The notes under the pieces are model-generated. The model saw only the letters and a program-made list of their open reading frames with translations. It was not told where the DNA came from and did not search any database. From the NCBI RefSeq assembly GCF_030269325.1, contig NZ_BSTD01000002.1, forward strand, positions 310,001-374,000: a DNA stretch of 64,000 nucleotides. The letters are read 5' to 3'. Position numbers and translations under genes: made by a program. This document shows positions 51,529 through 59,965 of this stretch, one piece after another; positions within the stretch are counted from its first letter, which is position 1; each line of letters opens with the position of its first letter. This DNA comes from Amycolatopsis sp. NBRC 101858. GTDB lineage: Bacteria > Actinomycetota > Actinomycetes > Mycobacteriales > Pseudonocardiaceae.

Positions 51529-52323
51529 TTACGGGATGTCGATCTCCGCGGGCAGGAACCGGCCCAGGGCGTCGGTCACCGCTTCGGGTCGTTCCAGGGT
51601 CTGGATGTGCGGAGCCCCGGGGACGACCTCGAACTTCGCGCCGCCGCCGCCGATCCGGGCCGCGATGGCGGCCATGCCCTCGACCGGGATCGACGCGTCC
51701 GCGTCGCCGGCGAGCGCCAGTGCGGGCGCCGGGAAGTCGCGGAGCCGCTCGTAGACGTCGAGACCGGCGTAGCCGCGCCAGATCGAGGCCCAGGCGGCCG
51801 GGTCGAAGGAGGCGACGCACTCACGGGCGTAGCGCACGCCTTCGGTCTCCGCTTCGAGCGCTTCCGGGGTGAACCAGCGTGCCAAGGTCGGGGCGATCAA
51901 CGGCGTCATGCCGCCGGTCTCGGCGAGCCGCGCACGTTCCTCGAACGCCACCGGCACCGGCCGGTCCGGCGCCGCCATCAGGGTGAGCGAGGCGAACCGC
52001 CCGGGCGCGGCCACGGCGGCGGTCTGTGCGATCGCGCCGCCCAGCGACAGCCCGGCTACATGGGCAGCGTCCAGTTCGAGCGCGTCCAGCACGGCCACGA
52101 GGTCGGCGGCGGTCGCCGCCATCGTGAACGGGAGCGGCGCGTCGGCGGCCGAGCCGTGGCCGCGGACGTCGTAGGCGAAGACGCGACGGCCTTCGGCGAG
52201 GCGGTCCAGCACCGGGTCCCACATCCGGCGGTCCAGGCCGAGGGAGTGCACGAGCAGCACGGCGGGCCCGCGGGTGCCGCGGACGGTGACGGTGGTTTCG
52301 TGGTCGGACACGCGGATCCTCAT
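51529..52323 (-). CDS. alpha/beta hydrolase (3-oxoadipate enol-lactonase-like)
   Basis: 264 residues with a full Ser-Asp-His set: oxyanion [13 protein letters not shown], nucleophile [11 protein letters not shown], Asp in [11 protein letters not shown] and His in [30 protein letters not shown] is the usual strand 4 region. The overall pattern is closest to the enol-lactonase/PcaD and arylesterase group, but no aromatic-degradation genes surround it. It is divergent from the YciI/ECF42 locus. Confidence 0.9.
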   Translation of the reverse strand: MRIRVSDHETTVTVRGTRGPAVLLVHSLGLDRRMWDPVLDRLAEGRRVFAYDVRGHGSAADAPLPFTMAATAADLVAVLDALELDAAHVAGLSLGGAIAQTAAVAAPGRFASLTLMAAPDRPVPVAFEERARLAETGGMTPLIAPTLARWFTPEALEAETEGVRYARECVASFDPAAWASIWRGYAGLDVYERLRDFPAPALALAGDADASIPVEGMAAIAARIGGGGAKFEVVPGAPHIQTLERPEAVTDALGRFLPAEIDIP

Positions 52324-52370
52324 GCCTTGATCCTTTCAGTGGTGTCCACGCAAAATCGGTTCCGCGACGC

Positions 52371-52397
52371 TGTCGATCCGGCCGCGCGCCGTTCGTA
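52371..52397 (+). promoter_or_regulatory. candidate ECF42 autopromoter, locus 1
   Basis: TGTCGA (52371-52376) and CGTA (52394-52397) are 17 bp apart, upstream of the YciI/sigma operon. As I recall, ECF42 sigma factors recognise TGTCGA at -35 and CG(A/T)C at -10. The second ECF42 locus in this window has the same arrangement with CGTC. Confidence 0.7.
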
Positions 52398-52426
52398 TGA
52401 GGGGCGAGCCAGCGAGAGGAGCCCAC

Positions 52427-52771
52427 GTGAAGCAGTACCTGCTCAGCATCTACCAGCCCGACGGCCCGACCCCGCCGCCCGAGGTGCTCGACGGTGTCGT
52501 GAAGAAGCTCGACGCCCTCAACGCCGATCTCAAGGCGGCCGGGGCCTGGGTGTTCGCCGGTGGGCTGCACCCGCCCGCCACCGCCACCGTGCTGAGGGCC
52601 GGCGACGGCGACACGCTCGTCACCGACGGCCCCTTCGCCGAGGGCAAGGAACACCTCGGCGGGTTCACCATCATCACCGCGCCCGACCTCGACGCGGCGC
52701 TCGCCTGGGGCAGCCGGCTCGCCGACGCCGTCGCGCCGCTGCCGGTCGAGGTGCGGCCGTTCGCCGGATGA
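52427..52771 (+). CDS. YciI-like DGPF domain protein
   Basis: 114 residues. [44 protein letters not shown] is followed by the defining [22 protein letters not shown] proteins are small dimeric ferredoxin-like proteins of unclear function that accompany ECF42 sigma factors. GTG with AGAGGAG upstream. It overlaps the sigma factor gene by 4 bp, so the two are coupled and probably transcribed from the TGTCGA promoter at 52371. Confidence 0.93.
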   Translation: MKQYLLSIYQPDGPTPPPEVLDGVVKKLDALNADLKAAGAWVFAGGLHPPATATVLRAGDGDTLVTDGPFAEGKEHLGGFTIITAPDLDAALAWGSRLADAVAPLPVEVRPFAG

Positions 52772-53964
52772 GCGTCGAGGACGTCTTCGCCGCGGAGTAC
52801 GGCCGTGCCGTGTCGGTGCTGGTGCGGGTGTTCGGGAGCATCGACGTCGCCGAAGAAGCCGTGCAGGACGCGTTCGCCGAGGCGGTCCGGCGGTGGCCGG
52901 CGGACGGGGTGCCGCCGAGCCCGGCGGGCTGGCTCATCACCACCGCCCGCAACCGGGCCATCGATCGCCTGCGCCGGGAAGCCGCCCGGGCGGACAAGCA
53001 CGCCCAAGCCGCGTTGCTGCATGCCGAAACCGAGCCCGTCGAGGAGGGCGCCGTGCCCGACGAACGGCTCCGGCTGATCTTCACCTGCTGCCACCCCGCG
53101 CTGGCCCGCCCGGCGCAGGTCGCGCTGACCCTGCGGCTGCTCGGCGGCCTGACCACCGCGGAGATCGCCGGCGCGTTCCTGGTGGCCGAGCCCACAATGG
53201 CCCAGCGGATCGTGCGGGCGAAGAACAAGATCCGGGACGCGGGCATCCCGTACCGCGTCCCGCAGGACGCCGACCTGCCGGCGCGGCTGTCCGCGGTGCT
53301 CGGCGTGCTGTACCTGATCTTCAACGAGGGCTACACGGCGAGCGCGGGGGAGGACCTGGTCCGCGACGACCTGTGCCGCGAAGCGATCCGGCTCGCCCGC
53401 GTCCTGGCCGGGCTGATGCCCGACGAGCCGGAGGTCTGGGGCCTGCTCGCGCTGATGCTGCTGATCGACTCCCGCCGCCTGACCCGCACCGGTCCCGACG
53501 GCTCGGTGGTCCTGCTGGCCGACCAGGACCCCACCGGGTGGGACGCGGAGCTGGTCGCCGAGGGTCAGGAGATCGTCCGCCGCTGCCTGCGCCGCAACCA
53601 GCCGGGCCCGTACCAGATCCAGGCGGCGATCCAGGCCGTCCACAGCGACGCGCCAACGGACTGGTCCCAGGTCAAAGCGTTGTACGACCAGCTGCTGGCC
53701 GTGACGCCGACGCCCGTGGTGGCGCTGAACCGCGCGGTGGCGGTCGCCGAGGTCGACGGTCCTGGTGCGGCGTTGGCCCTGGTCGAGGAGCTGGAGCTGG
53801 CGGGGTTCCCGCTGTACCACGCGATCCGCGCGGACCTCCTGGACCGGCTCGGCCGGAGTGGGGAAGCGGTGGCTGCTTATGCGACCGCGATCGAGCTGAC
53901 GCACAACTCGGCCGAGCGAGCCCTTCTGGAACGGAAGCGGGCCGCAGCGTCAACTCTGGGTTGA
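52768..53964 (+). CDS. ECF42-type RNA polymerase sigma factor with C-terminal TPR-like extension
   Basis: 398 residues. Region 2 is [34 protein letters not shown]. Region 4 is [66 protein letters not shown]. About 220 further residues (from [15 protein letters not shown]) form the helical extension that replaces an anti-sigma factor in ECF42. [20 protein letters not shown] and [21 protein letters not shown] are conserved there. Predicted to control its own operon and perhaps few other genes. The signal is unknown. Confidence 0.94.
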   Translation: MSVEDVFAAEYGRAVSVLVRVFGSIDVAEEAVQDAFAEAVRRWPADGVPPSPAGWLITTARNRAIDRLRREAARADKHAQAALLHAETEPVEEGAVPDERLRLIFTCCHPALARPAQVALTLRLLGGLTTAEIAGAFLVAEPTMAQRIVRAKNKIRDAGIPYRVPQDADLPARLSAVLGVLYLIFNEGYTASAGEDLVRDDLCREAIRLARVLAGLMPDEPEVWGLLALMLLIDSRRLTRTGPDGSVVLLADQDPTGWDAELVAEGQEIVRRCLRRNQPGPYQIQAAIQAVHSDAPTDWSQVKALYDQLLAVTPTPVVALNRAVAVAEVDGPGAALALVEELELAGFPLYHAIRADLLDRLGRSGEAVAAYATAIELTHNSAERALLERKRAAASTLG

Positions 53965-54144
53965 CGTTAAGGGGGGTCCTAGTTTTTCGGGGCCCTCGAT
54001 CCGGCCTCATCGAGCCTTCGGTCTTCTGGGTTGTTCTGGGTTTGGATATGTGACCTTATCAAAACCCAGGTGGTCGCCTGATTATCTTCTAATTTGAACC
54101 AGCTGCCTCTACTTCTGATTAGAAGGTTTGATAGGCTCTCGATC
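53965..54144. other. AT-rich intergenic segment with inverted and direct repeats
   Basis: 180 bp, clearly lower in GC than the surroundings. TTCTGGGTT is repeated directly (54024-54032, 54034-54042). CTGGGTTT (54036-54043) pairs with AAACCCAG (54062-54069). CTTCT-GATT-AGAAG (54112-54125) is a perfect inverted repeat. TAGGCT (54132-54137) is the -10 of the next gene, 7 nt from its ATG. The repeats could bind the downstream zinc-finger/coiled-coil protein. Confidence 0.55.
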
Positions 54145-55233
54145 ATGACGGAAGATGCAGGTCAGCCGCGGATTTGCGAGTACCGGCGCTGTGGGGCGCC
54201 GCTGCCGCCGGCGGTGGGGCGGGGGAGCCGGGCTCGGTTCTGCCAGGACGGGAAGACCTGGGGGCGCCGGAACCTCACCTGCCGCGACGCCGAAGCCGTC
54301 TTGTCGGACGCCGAGTCGCTGCGAGAGAGCGACACCGAGCTGGACGACACAGCCGTCACCGCGCTCGCCGGGCAGGTCGACCGCGTGCTCGAACCCGCGC
54401 GAGGGCTCGTCGAGACGCTCACGACCCTGCGCCACCAACTGGAAGCCACCACGGCCGCCGCGCTCGCCGAACGGGACGCCGCCCTGGCGGAGGCTGACGA
54501 TCACCGTCGGCAGCGCGGGCTCGCCGAAGCCGAAGCCGCGCAGGCCCGGGAGGCCTCCGAGGATGCCGCCCAAGTCGCCACAGCTGCCGAGAAGGAAGCC
54601 GCTGCCGCACGACGGGAACGGGACGAGAGCAGTGCCGCCCGGCGAGCCGCACTGCAGGAGCAGCAACGCGCTGAAGGACAGCTGGCGGCGGTGCGGGACG
54701 AACTCGGGCGGGTCGCCGAGCGGGCCGACGCCAGCGCCGCCCTCGCCGGTGAACGCGCCGCGGTGATCGCCACTCTGACCACCGAACTCGCGGCCGCACG
54801 CGTGGCTCTCGACGAGGAATGCGGACGGAGCCAGGCCGCGTCGGCACGCGCGGATGCGGCCGAAGCCCGCTCGGAAACCACCACCCAACGCCTCGACGCG
54901 GCCGAGACGCGCGCGGCAGCGGCCGAAACCCGTGCGGAAGCTGCCGCCGGACGGCTCGATACCGCCCGTGAAGAGCTGACCAAGGCAGCTACTGCCCATC
55001 GGTCAGCTCTCGACCAAGCTCGGGCGGACGGCGACCGGCGGCTGGCCGACGTGCAGGCGGCACATGAGCAGACCGTCCGGTCCATGCACGAGACCACCAC
55101 GAACCTCGGCGCCGAACTCCGCGCCTGCACCGGCCGGGCCGACAACGCCGAGCGCGCGCTGACCAGGGCTCTCGCCGTCCTGCGGGAGGCGGAGGTCAGC
55201 TTGCCCGAGGACGTCGCGGCAATGCTCAAGTAG
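54145..55233 (+). CDS. zinc-finger and long coiled-coil protein (KfrA-like architecture)
   Basis: 362 residues, no firm family. The N-terminus CEYRRCGAPLPPAVGRGSRARFCQDGKTWGRRNLTCRD is a compact Cys-rich motif, probably zinc-binding. From about residue 90 to 350 it is an almost uninterrupted Ala/Glu/Arg-rich coiled coil with heptad-like ADAAEARSETTTQRLDAAETRAAAAETRAEAAAGRLD. This combination of small DNA-binding head and long coiled coil recalls KfrA-type plasmid proteins and integrase-associated coiled-coil proteins of actinobacteria. Leaderless from TAGGCT. It lies in an AT-rich patch 2.6 kb from the lone recombinase. Function unknown. Confidence 0.8.
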   Translation: MTEDAGQPRICEYRRCGAPLPPAVGRGSRARFCQDGKTWGRRNLTCRDAEAVLSDAESLRESDTELDDTAVTALAGQVDRVLEPARGLVETLTTLRHQLEATTAAALAERDAALAEADDHRRQRGLAEAEAAQAREASEDAAQVATAAEKEAAAARRERDESSAARRAALQEQQRAEGQLAAVRDELGRVAERADASAALAGERAAVIATLTTELAAARVALDEECGRSQAASARADAAEARSETTTQRLDAAETRAAAAETRAEAAAGRLDTAREELTKAATAHRSALDQARADGDRRLADVQAAHEQTVRSMHETTTNLGAELRACTGRADNAERALTRALAVLREAEVSLPEDVAAMLK

Positions 55234-55237
55234 TTAC

Positions 55238-55279
55238 TTGACTATCGACCGGCACCAGGCATAACTTAAGCACATGCTT
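55238..55279 (+). promoter_or_regulatory. promoter and operator of the ArsR/SRPBCC operon
   Basis: TTGACT (55238-55243) and TAACTT (55262-55267) are 18 bp apart, and the -10 is 6 nt before ATG 55274. AAGCACATGCTT (55268-55279), a palindrome with 5-bp arms, spans the start codon and is the likely ArsR operator. Confidence 0.7.
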
Positions 55280-55618
55280 GACCATGAGCTGGACCTGGTG
55301 TTCCGCGCCTTGGGCGACCGGACGCGGCGGGCACTGGTGGAGCGGCTCGTGCGCGGGCCGGCGTCGGTCAGTGAGCTCGCCGAGCCGCTGACCATGTCGC
55401 TCGCCGCCGTGGTGCAGCACCTCCAGGTGCTCGAAACAGCCGGGATCGTGCGGTCGGAAAAGCACGGCCGCGTGCGCACGTGCCGGATCGAACCGGAGCT
55501 GCTGCGCGCGGGTGAGCACTGGCTGGGCCGGCAGCGCACCACATGGGAAAGCAGGCTCGACCGGCTCGGCGACTTCCTCGCCGAGCCGCCCGGCCCGTCG
55601 GAAGGGAGCACGACATGA
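55274..55618 (+). CDS. ArsR/SdpR-type winged-helix regulator
   Basis: 114 residues. ELDLVFRALGDRTRRALVERLVRGPASVSELAEPLTMSLAAVVQHLQVLETAGIVRSEKHGRVRTCRIEP is a complete ArsR winged helix. There is one Cys and no metal site. This is the common type that pairs with an SRPBCC protein, and the SRPBCC gene follows with a 4-bp overlap. The promoter and start codon are covered by a palindrome, so autorepression is likely. Confidence 0.94.
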   Translation: MLDHELDLVFRALGDRTRRALVERLVRGPASVSELAEPLTMSLAAVVQHLQVLETAGIVRSEKHGRVRTCRIEPELLRAGEHWLGRQRTTWESRLDRLGDFLAEPPGPSEGSTT

Positions 55619-56046
55619 CCGTCATCCACACCACCTTCACCCTCGAACGCACCTACCCGGTCCCGCCGGAGCGGGTGTTCGCCGCTTGGGCGGACCCGGT
55701 GGCGAAGGAGGCCTGGTTCGTCTCCGAGGGGGCGCACGAGCTGGACTTCCGCGTCGGCGGCCAGGAGACCATCGACGGGCTCACGCCGGACGGTGGCGTC
55801 CTGGCACTGGTCTCGACCTACCACGACATCGTGCCCGGGCAGCGGATCGTCTACGCCTCCACGCTGAGCGGCGGCGGCAAACTGGCCACGCTGTCGACGA
55901 CCACCATCGAGCTGGCCGACGAGGGCGCGGGCACCCGGCTGACCCTCACCGAGCAGGGCACGTTCCTCGACGGCGCGGAGAAGCCGGAGTGGCGCGAGCA
56001 AGGCACCGGCGAGTGGCTCGACCGGCTGGGCGAGGCCCTGAAATGA
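55615..56046 (+). CDS. SRPBCC/AHSA1 domain protein
   Basis: 143 residues. FTLERTYPVPPERVFAAWADPVAKEAWFVSEGAHELDFRVGGQETI and TRLTLTEQGTFLDGAEKPEWREQGTGEWLDRLGEAL match the AHSA1-like START fold. It binds an unknown hydrophobic ligand and is translationally coupled to the ArsR gene. The pair is very like the 46505-47289 pair but not close in sequence. It is convergent with the AraC gene. Confidence 0.92.
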   Translation: MTVIHTTFTLERTYPVPPERVFAAWADPVAKEAWFVSEGAHELDFRVGGQETIDGLTPDGGVLALVSTYHDIVPGQRIVYASTLSGGGKLATLSTTTIELADEGAGTRLTLTEQGTFLDGAEKPEWREQGTGEWLDRLGEALK

Positions 56047-56083
56047 CCCCCCGAACTGCTCGTCGAAGCCCGTTCGGTTCCGT

Positions 56084-57010
56084 TCACGCCGTCCGGTACC
56101 GCTGGGGACTGACGCCGAACTCGCGCTTGAAGGCCGCACTGAGGGCGAACGCGCTGCCGTAGCCGACCTGGTGGGCTACCGCTCCGATCGTCGCGTCCGG
56201 TTGCTGGCGTAGGAGGTCCGCGGCCAGTGCGAGGCGCCAGCCCGTGAGGTAGGCCATCGGTGTCTCGCCGACCGTTGTCGCGAAGCGGCGGGCCAGTGCG
56301 GCTCGCGAAACGCCGGTGTTGGCCGCGAGCTTCGCGACCGTCCACGGCTCGGCCGGCTGGTGCTGCAGCAGCCGCAGCGCCTGCCCGACGATCGGGTCGT
56401 CGTGGGCGCGGTACCAGGCCGGGGCGCTCGTGTCGGGCCGGTCGAACCACGTGCGCAGCGCGGCGATCAGCAGCAGGTCCAGCAGCCGGTCGAGGACGGC
56501 CTCCTGCCCCGGCACGTCCCGGCCGATCTCGGCGGCGAGCAGCCCGACCAGCGGCGTCGGCCAGTCGGCCGCCCGCAGGACGATCAGCGCCGGCAGCGCG
56601 GCCAGGAGCTTCTTGCTGATCTCGCCTTCCATGCCGTACGTGCCGGTGAGCAGCACGACCGGGCCGCCGGTGCCCCAGGTGCGGACGCCGAGGTCGGCGT
56701 AGTCGGTGAGGTGCCCGCCGTCGGGGGTGCGGCACTCCTGGCCGGGAAGGATCAGCGCCTGCGGCGGCGTCGACGGGTGGTCGGCGACCAGGTACGGGTC
56801 CGGGCCGCGGGCGATCGCGACGTCGCCTTCGCCGAGCAGGACGCTCTCGCCGGCGTCGGGGACGATCCACGCCTCGCCGCGCACGACCGACACGACGGTC
56901 AGCGGCGCTTCGTCCTCGATGCGCAGGGACCACGGCGGGGTCAGTACCGAGCGGAGCAGGAACGCGCCGTGGGCACGGGGGCCGTCGAGGAGTGCGGCGA
57001 GCGGGTCCAT
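56084..57010 (-). CDS. AraC family transcriptional regulator with cupin N-terminus
   Basis: 308 residues. The N-terminal half is a cupin-type sensor (LTVVSVVRGEAWIVPDAGESVLLGEGDVAIARGPDPYLVAD). The C-terminal half has both AraC helix-turn-helices: VAKLAANTGVSRAALARRFATTVGETPMAYLTGWRLALAADLL and IGAVAHQVGYGSAFALSAAFKREFGVSPQRYR. It is divergent from an NmrA-type reductase gene that it probably controls. The ATG lies 7 nt after TACACT (57018-57023, minus), implying a leaderless mRNA. Confidence 0.94.
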   Translation of the reverse strand: MDPLAALLDGPRAHGAFLLRSVLTPPWSLRIEDEAPLTVVSVVRGEAWIVPDAGESVLLGEGDVAIARGPDPYLVADHPSTPPQALILPGQECRTPDGGHLTDYADLGVRTWGTGGPVVLLTGTYGMEGEISKKLLAALPALIVLRAADWPTPLVGLLAAEIGRDVPGQEAVLDRLLDLLLIAALRTWFDRPDTSAPAWYRAHDDPIVGQALRLLQHQPAEPWTVAKLAANTGVSRAALARRFATTVGETPMAYLTGWRLALAADLLRQQPDATIGAVAHQVGYGSAFALSAAFKREFGVSPQRYRTA

Positions 57011-57092
57011 GCCTCGAAGTGTAGACGCTGGAACATGCGATCGAGGCTTTGAACTATGGAGAGTCTTACCGGAAGCCGGTTGACTCACTGCC
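57011..57092. promoter_or_regulatory. divergent control region of the AraC and NmrA genes
   Basis: 82 bp containing the AraC -10 TACACT (57018-57023, minus) inside an inverted pair GCCTCGA (57011-57017) / TCGAGGC (57041-57047). A second pair, GAGTC (57061-57065) / GACTC (57082-57086), lies near the NmrA start. These are candidate AraC sites. Confidence 0.45.
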
Positions 57093-57914
57093 ATGACAAC
57101 GAACTTCCTGGTGGTGGGCGGCACCGGCAAGACCGGGCGCCGCGTGGCGGATCGGCTGCGGGAGCGCGGCCTGCCGGTGCGGATCACGTCGCGGCGCGGG
57201 GCGCCGCCGTTCGACTGGAGTGACCGCGAGACCTGGGCACCGGCACTGAAGGGCATCGACGCCGTCTACTTGACCTACTACCCCGATCTGGTGGTGCCCG
57301 GGGCGGCCGCCGACATCCGCGCGTTCGCGGAACTGGCGGTCGCGCACGGCGTCGGGCACCTGGTGCTGCTGTCCGGTCGCGGCGAGGAGGAAGCCGAGGC
57401 GTGCGAACGGATCGTCGCCGAGGCCGGCACCGGCTGGACGGTCCTGCGGTGCGCCTGGTTCGCGCAGAACTTCAGCGAGCACTTCCTGCTCGACGCCGTG
57501 CGCGGCGGGGAGATCGCGCTGCCGGCGGGCACGGTCACCGAGCCGTTCGTCGACGTCCGCGACATCGCCGACGTCGCGGTGAAGGTGCTGACCGAGCCTG
57601 GCCACGCCGGACAGCTGTACGAGCTGACCGGGCCTCGGCTGCTGAGCTTCGCCGACGCCGCCGCGGATATTTCCGCCGCGTCGGGGCGAGATGTCCGCTA
57701 TGTTCCGGTTTCCGCGGAGGAGTATGCCGCCGCAGCCGTCGGGTACGGCGTGCCGGAGGAAGAGGTCGGAGCGCTGACCGAGCTGTTCGCCCGGGTGCTC
57801 GACGGCCGCAACGAGTCGGTGACCCACGACGTCGAGCGGGTGCTGGGGCGGCCGGCGACGGACTTCGCCGGCTTCGCGCGGGACGCGGCGGCCACCGGGG
57901 TCTGGGCCCGGTGA
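57093..57914 (+). CDS. NmrA-like NAD(P)-binding protein (atypical SDR)
   Basis: 273 residues. FLVVGGTGKTGRRVADRLRERGLPVRITSRR is the GxxGxxG nucleotide-binding start of the atypical short-chain dehydrogenases. There is no classical YxxxK active site, which is usual for NmrA and NAD(P)H-azoreductase-like members. FAQNFSEHFLLDAVRGGEIALPAGTVTEPFVDVRDIADVA is the typical mid-domain. It senses or uses NAD(P)H; the substrate is unknown. It is probably regulated by the divergent AraC protein and cotranscribed with the DUF1772 gene. Confidence 0.92.
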   Translation: MTTNFLVVGGTGKTGRRVADRLRERGLPVRITSRRGAPPFDWSDRETWAPALKGIDAVYLTYYPDLVVPGAAADIRAFAELAVAHGVGHLVLLSGRGEEEAEACERIVAEAGTGWTVLRCAWFAQNFSEHFLLDAVRGGEIALPAGTVTEPFVDVRDIADVAVKVLTEPGHAGQLYELTGPRLLSFADAAADISAASGRDVRYVPVSAEEYAAAAVGYGVPEEEVGALTELFARVLDGRNESVTHDVERVLGRPATDFAGFARDAAATGVWAR

Positions 57915-57931
57915 AGGGGAAGGAGAGACCG

Positions 57932-58381
57932 ATGTCGACGGTGGTGCTGGTGGCCGCGCTGATCGCGGCCGGGTTGGTCGCCGGGTTGTTCTACGCCTAC
58001 GCGTGTTCGGTGATGCCGGGGCTCGCACGCGGCGACGACAAGACGTTCGTGGAGGCGATGCGCGGGATCAACGTCGCGATCATCAACCCGGTCTTCATGC
58101 TGACGTTCCTCGGCGCGCCGGTGCTGGCCGGCGTGGCGATCTTCCTCAACCCGGGGCCACGGCCGTGGGTGATCGCCGGGTTCGCGTGCCTGGTGGCGAT
58201 GCTGGTGATCACCGGGGCGCTGAACATCCCGCTGAACAACGCGCTGGACTCCGGCGGTGACGACTACGCGGTGGTGCGCGCGAACTTCGAAGCGGCGTGG
58301 GTGCGCTGGAACATCCTGCGCGCCGTGGTGAGCACGGCGGGGTTCGGCTGCCTGGCCGGCGCCGTGCTCACCCGGAACTGA
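57932..58381 (+). CDS. DUF1772 (anthrone oxygenase-like) membrane protein
   Basis: 149 residues with four hydrophobic helices: VVLVAALIAAGLVAGLFYAYACSVMPGL, VFMLTFLGAPVLAGVAIFL, WVIAGFACLVAMLVITGALNIPLNNAL and the last, LRAVVSTAGFGCLAGAVL. The NIPLNNAL motif and the FVEAMRGINVAIINP loop are diagnostic of DUF1772, which includes cofactor-free anthrone oxygenases. AAGGAGAG precedes the ATG. It follows the NmrA gene by 17 bp. It may oxidise a small aromatic compound handled by the NmrA protein, but this is inference. Confidence 0.92.
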   Translation: MSTVVLVAALIAAGLVAGLFYAYACSVMPGLARGDDKTFVEAMRGINVAIINPVFMLTFLGAPVLAGVAIFLNPGPRPWVIAGFACLVAMLVITGALNIPLNNALDSGGDDYAVVRANFEAAWVRWNILRAVVSTAGFGCLAGAVLTRN

Positions 58382-58382
58382 G

Positions 58383-58868
58383 TCAGTCCGCGAGGCGGAA
58401 GAGCAGGTCCGTGACCCACTGGGCCGGGTCGGGCACTTCGAGGGGGTTGGTGCGCAGGACTTCCAGGCGGCCACCCCACTCCTCGCCGTCGGGGCCTTCG
58501 GTGACATCCCACGTGACGCCCTCGGCGGCGCCCCAGGCCAGGACTTCCGCGGTGGCGGCGGCCAGGCCGTCCGGGGCGCCGACGTAGGTTTCCAGGACGT
58601 ACTTCCCGGCCGGCAACTCACCGATGAACGCGGGTTCCTCCGGGCTGAACGAACCTTCGATCGGGACGCCGGCCTCGACGGTGAACCGCATGCCCGGGTG
58701 CAGCACGCGGTAGCGGAAGAACGGCGCCCCGGCCGGGACGATCCCGTGGCCGGCCAGGGTGCCGATGAGCGGTGGCAGCCGGTCGGCGATGCGCGGGAAC
58801 TCCTCGATCCCGAGGGTGGCGCGCTCGGCGACGTAGCGCTGGGCCGGTCGGTCCACGATGGACGGCAT
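58383..58868 (-). CDS. GyrI-like/AraC effector-binding domain protein
   Basis: 161 residues forming one GyrI-like small-molecule-binding domain. PAQRYVAERATLGIEEFPRIADRLPPLIGTLAGHGIVPAGAPFFRYRVL and FTVEAGVPIEGSF...GELPAGKYVLETYVGAPDGLAAATAEVLAWGAAEG follow the SHS2 pattern with the conserved aromatic ligand cage. It binds cationic or aromatic ligands without a DNA-binding domain. It is the last gene of the ECF42 locus 2 operon; its ATG overlaps the DGPF stop. The ECF42 connection suggests a stress-response accessory role. Confidence 0.85.
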   Translation of the reverse strand: MPSIVDRPAQRYVAERATLGIEEFPRIADRLPPLIGTLAGHGIVPAGAPFFRYRVLHPGMRFTVEAGVPIEGSFSPEEPAFIGELPAGKYVLETYVGAPDGLAAATAEVLAWGAAEGVTWDVTEGPDGEEWGGRLEVLRTNPLEVPDPAQWVTDLLFRLAD

Positions 58869-59200
58869 CAGGGTTCCTCCGGGACGAAGATCGGACGGAC
58901 CTCGATACTGCCGTACGTCGCGGCGGGATGCTTGGCCGCGATCTCGAGGGCTTCGTCGAGGTCGTCGCACTCGAGGACGACGTAGCCGCCGATCTGTTCC
59001 TTGGCTTCGGTGAACGGCCCGTCGGTGAGCAGCACTTCCCCGTCGCGGACGCGGATCGTGGTGGCTTCCGAGGGCGGGCGCAGGCCGCCGCCACCGTGGA
59101 TCTTGCCGCGGCGGGCCAGGTCCTCGCCCCAGCCGTCGCAGCCGTCGTACTGGTGTTCCTCGGCGGTCTCGTCGCCGGCGATCATGAGCAGGTACCGCAT
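58868..59200 (-). CDS. YciI-like DGPF domain protein
   Basis: 110 residues. RYLLMIAGDETAEEHQYDGCDGWGEDLARRGKIHGGGGL is followed by LLTDGPFTEAKEQIGGYVVLECDDLDEALEIAAKHPAA with the defining TDGPF. It is the partner protein expected beside an ECF42 sigma factor; here a hydrolase gene separates it from the sigma gene, with no intergenic gap. It is the second such protein in the window and is clearly diverged from the one at 52427. Confidence 0.93.
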   Translation of the reverse strand: MRYLLMIAGDETAEEHQYDGCDGWGEDLARRGKIHGGGGLRPPSEATTIRVRDGEVLLTDGPFTEAKEQIGGYVVLECDDLDEALEIAAKHPAATYGSIEVRPIFVPEEP

Positions 59201-59965
59201 TCAGCGTCCTTCCAGTACTTCGCGCAGGCGCGCGGCGAAGGTTTCCGGTTCGGTGGCGAACCCGCCGTGGTCACCCGGGAACTCCACGGCGGTCAGGCCG
59301 AGAGCGGTGGCGAGCCCGACGCCGGTTTCGTGGGCCGTCGAGCCGGCGGACTTCTCGCCGATGGCGACGACCAGCCGCACGGATGTCTCCCGGAGCGCGT
59401 CGAGGTCGGGTTCGTAGGCGCCGGTGGCCGCCATCAGGTGGCGGAAGAAGTAGGTGAAGTTGCCTTCGCCACGCGGGTCGAGCGGCGGCGCGGGGTCGAC
59501 CCCCACGAGCGCCATGAACGCGGCGAAGGCCGCACCGAGGCCCTGGTCGCGGAACAGCGCGGGGATGTCGGGCCCGTCGAGGGCCCCGGCGGGCAGGTAA
59601 CGGCTGACCGGTGGTTCGTGCAGCACGACCGTGCGGACGTCACCGGGGTACCGGAGGACGTGGTCGAGCAGCGTGATGGCGCCGCCGCTGCTGGCGAACA
59701 CGTCCGCGGGGCCGACTTCGGTGAGCAGGCGGTGCACGTCGTCGGCGTGCTCGCGGATGACGTCGTCCCCGGGTTCGCCGTCGAGCGGGCTGCGGCCTAG
59801 GCCGCGCGGGTCGTAGGTGACGACCGTGTGGTCTTCGGCCAGCACCGGCCGGATGTGGGTGAACACCGCGGCGTCGGCGGGGCCGCCGGGGACCAGCAGC
59901 AGCACCGGGCCGCGGCCGGTGACGTCGTAGGTGAGGGTGGCGCCGGGAACGGCGAGGGTGGTCAT
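59201..59965 (-). CDS. alpha/beta hydrolase inserted in ECF42 locus 2
   Basis: 254 residues. Oxyanion region LLLVPGGPADAAVF, strand VVTYDPRGLGRSPLDG, nucleophile elbow DVFASSGGAITLLDHVL (A-x-S-x-G with Ala in the first position) and His in FPGDHGGFATEP. The nucleophile is therefore present, unlike in its relative at 16252, which has the same overall layout. Overlapping the sigma stop by 4 bp and abutting the DGPF gene, it belongs to the sigma operon. The substrate is unknown. Confidence 0.92.
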   Translation of the reverse strand: MTTLAVPGATLTYDVTGRGPVLLLVPGGPADAAVFTHIRPVLAEDHTVVTYDPRGLGRSPLDGEPGDDVIREHADDVHRLLTEVGPADVFASSGGAITLLDHVLRYPGDVRTVVLHEPPVSRYLPAGALDGPDIPALFRDQGLGAAFAAFMALVGVDPAPPLDPRGEGNFTYFFRHLMAATGAYEPDLDALRETSVRLVVAIGEKSAGSTAHETGVGLATALGLTAVEFPGDHGGFATEPETFAARLREVLEGR

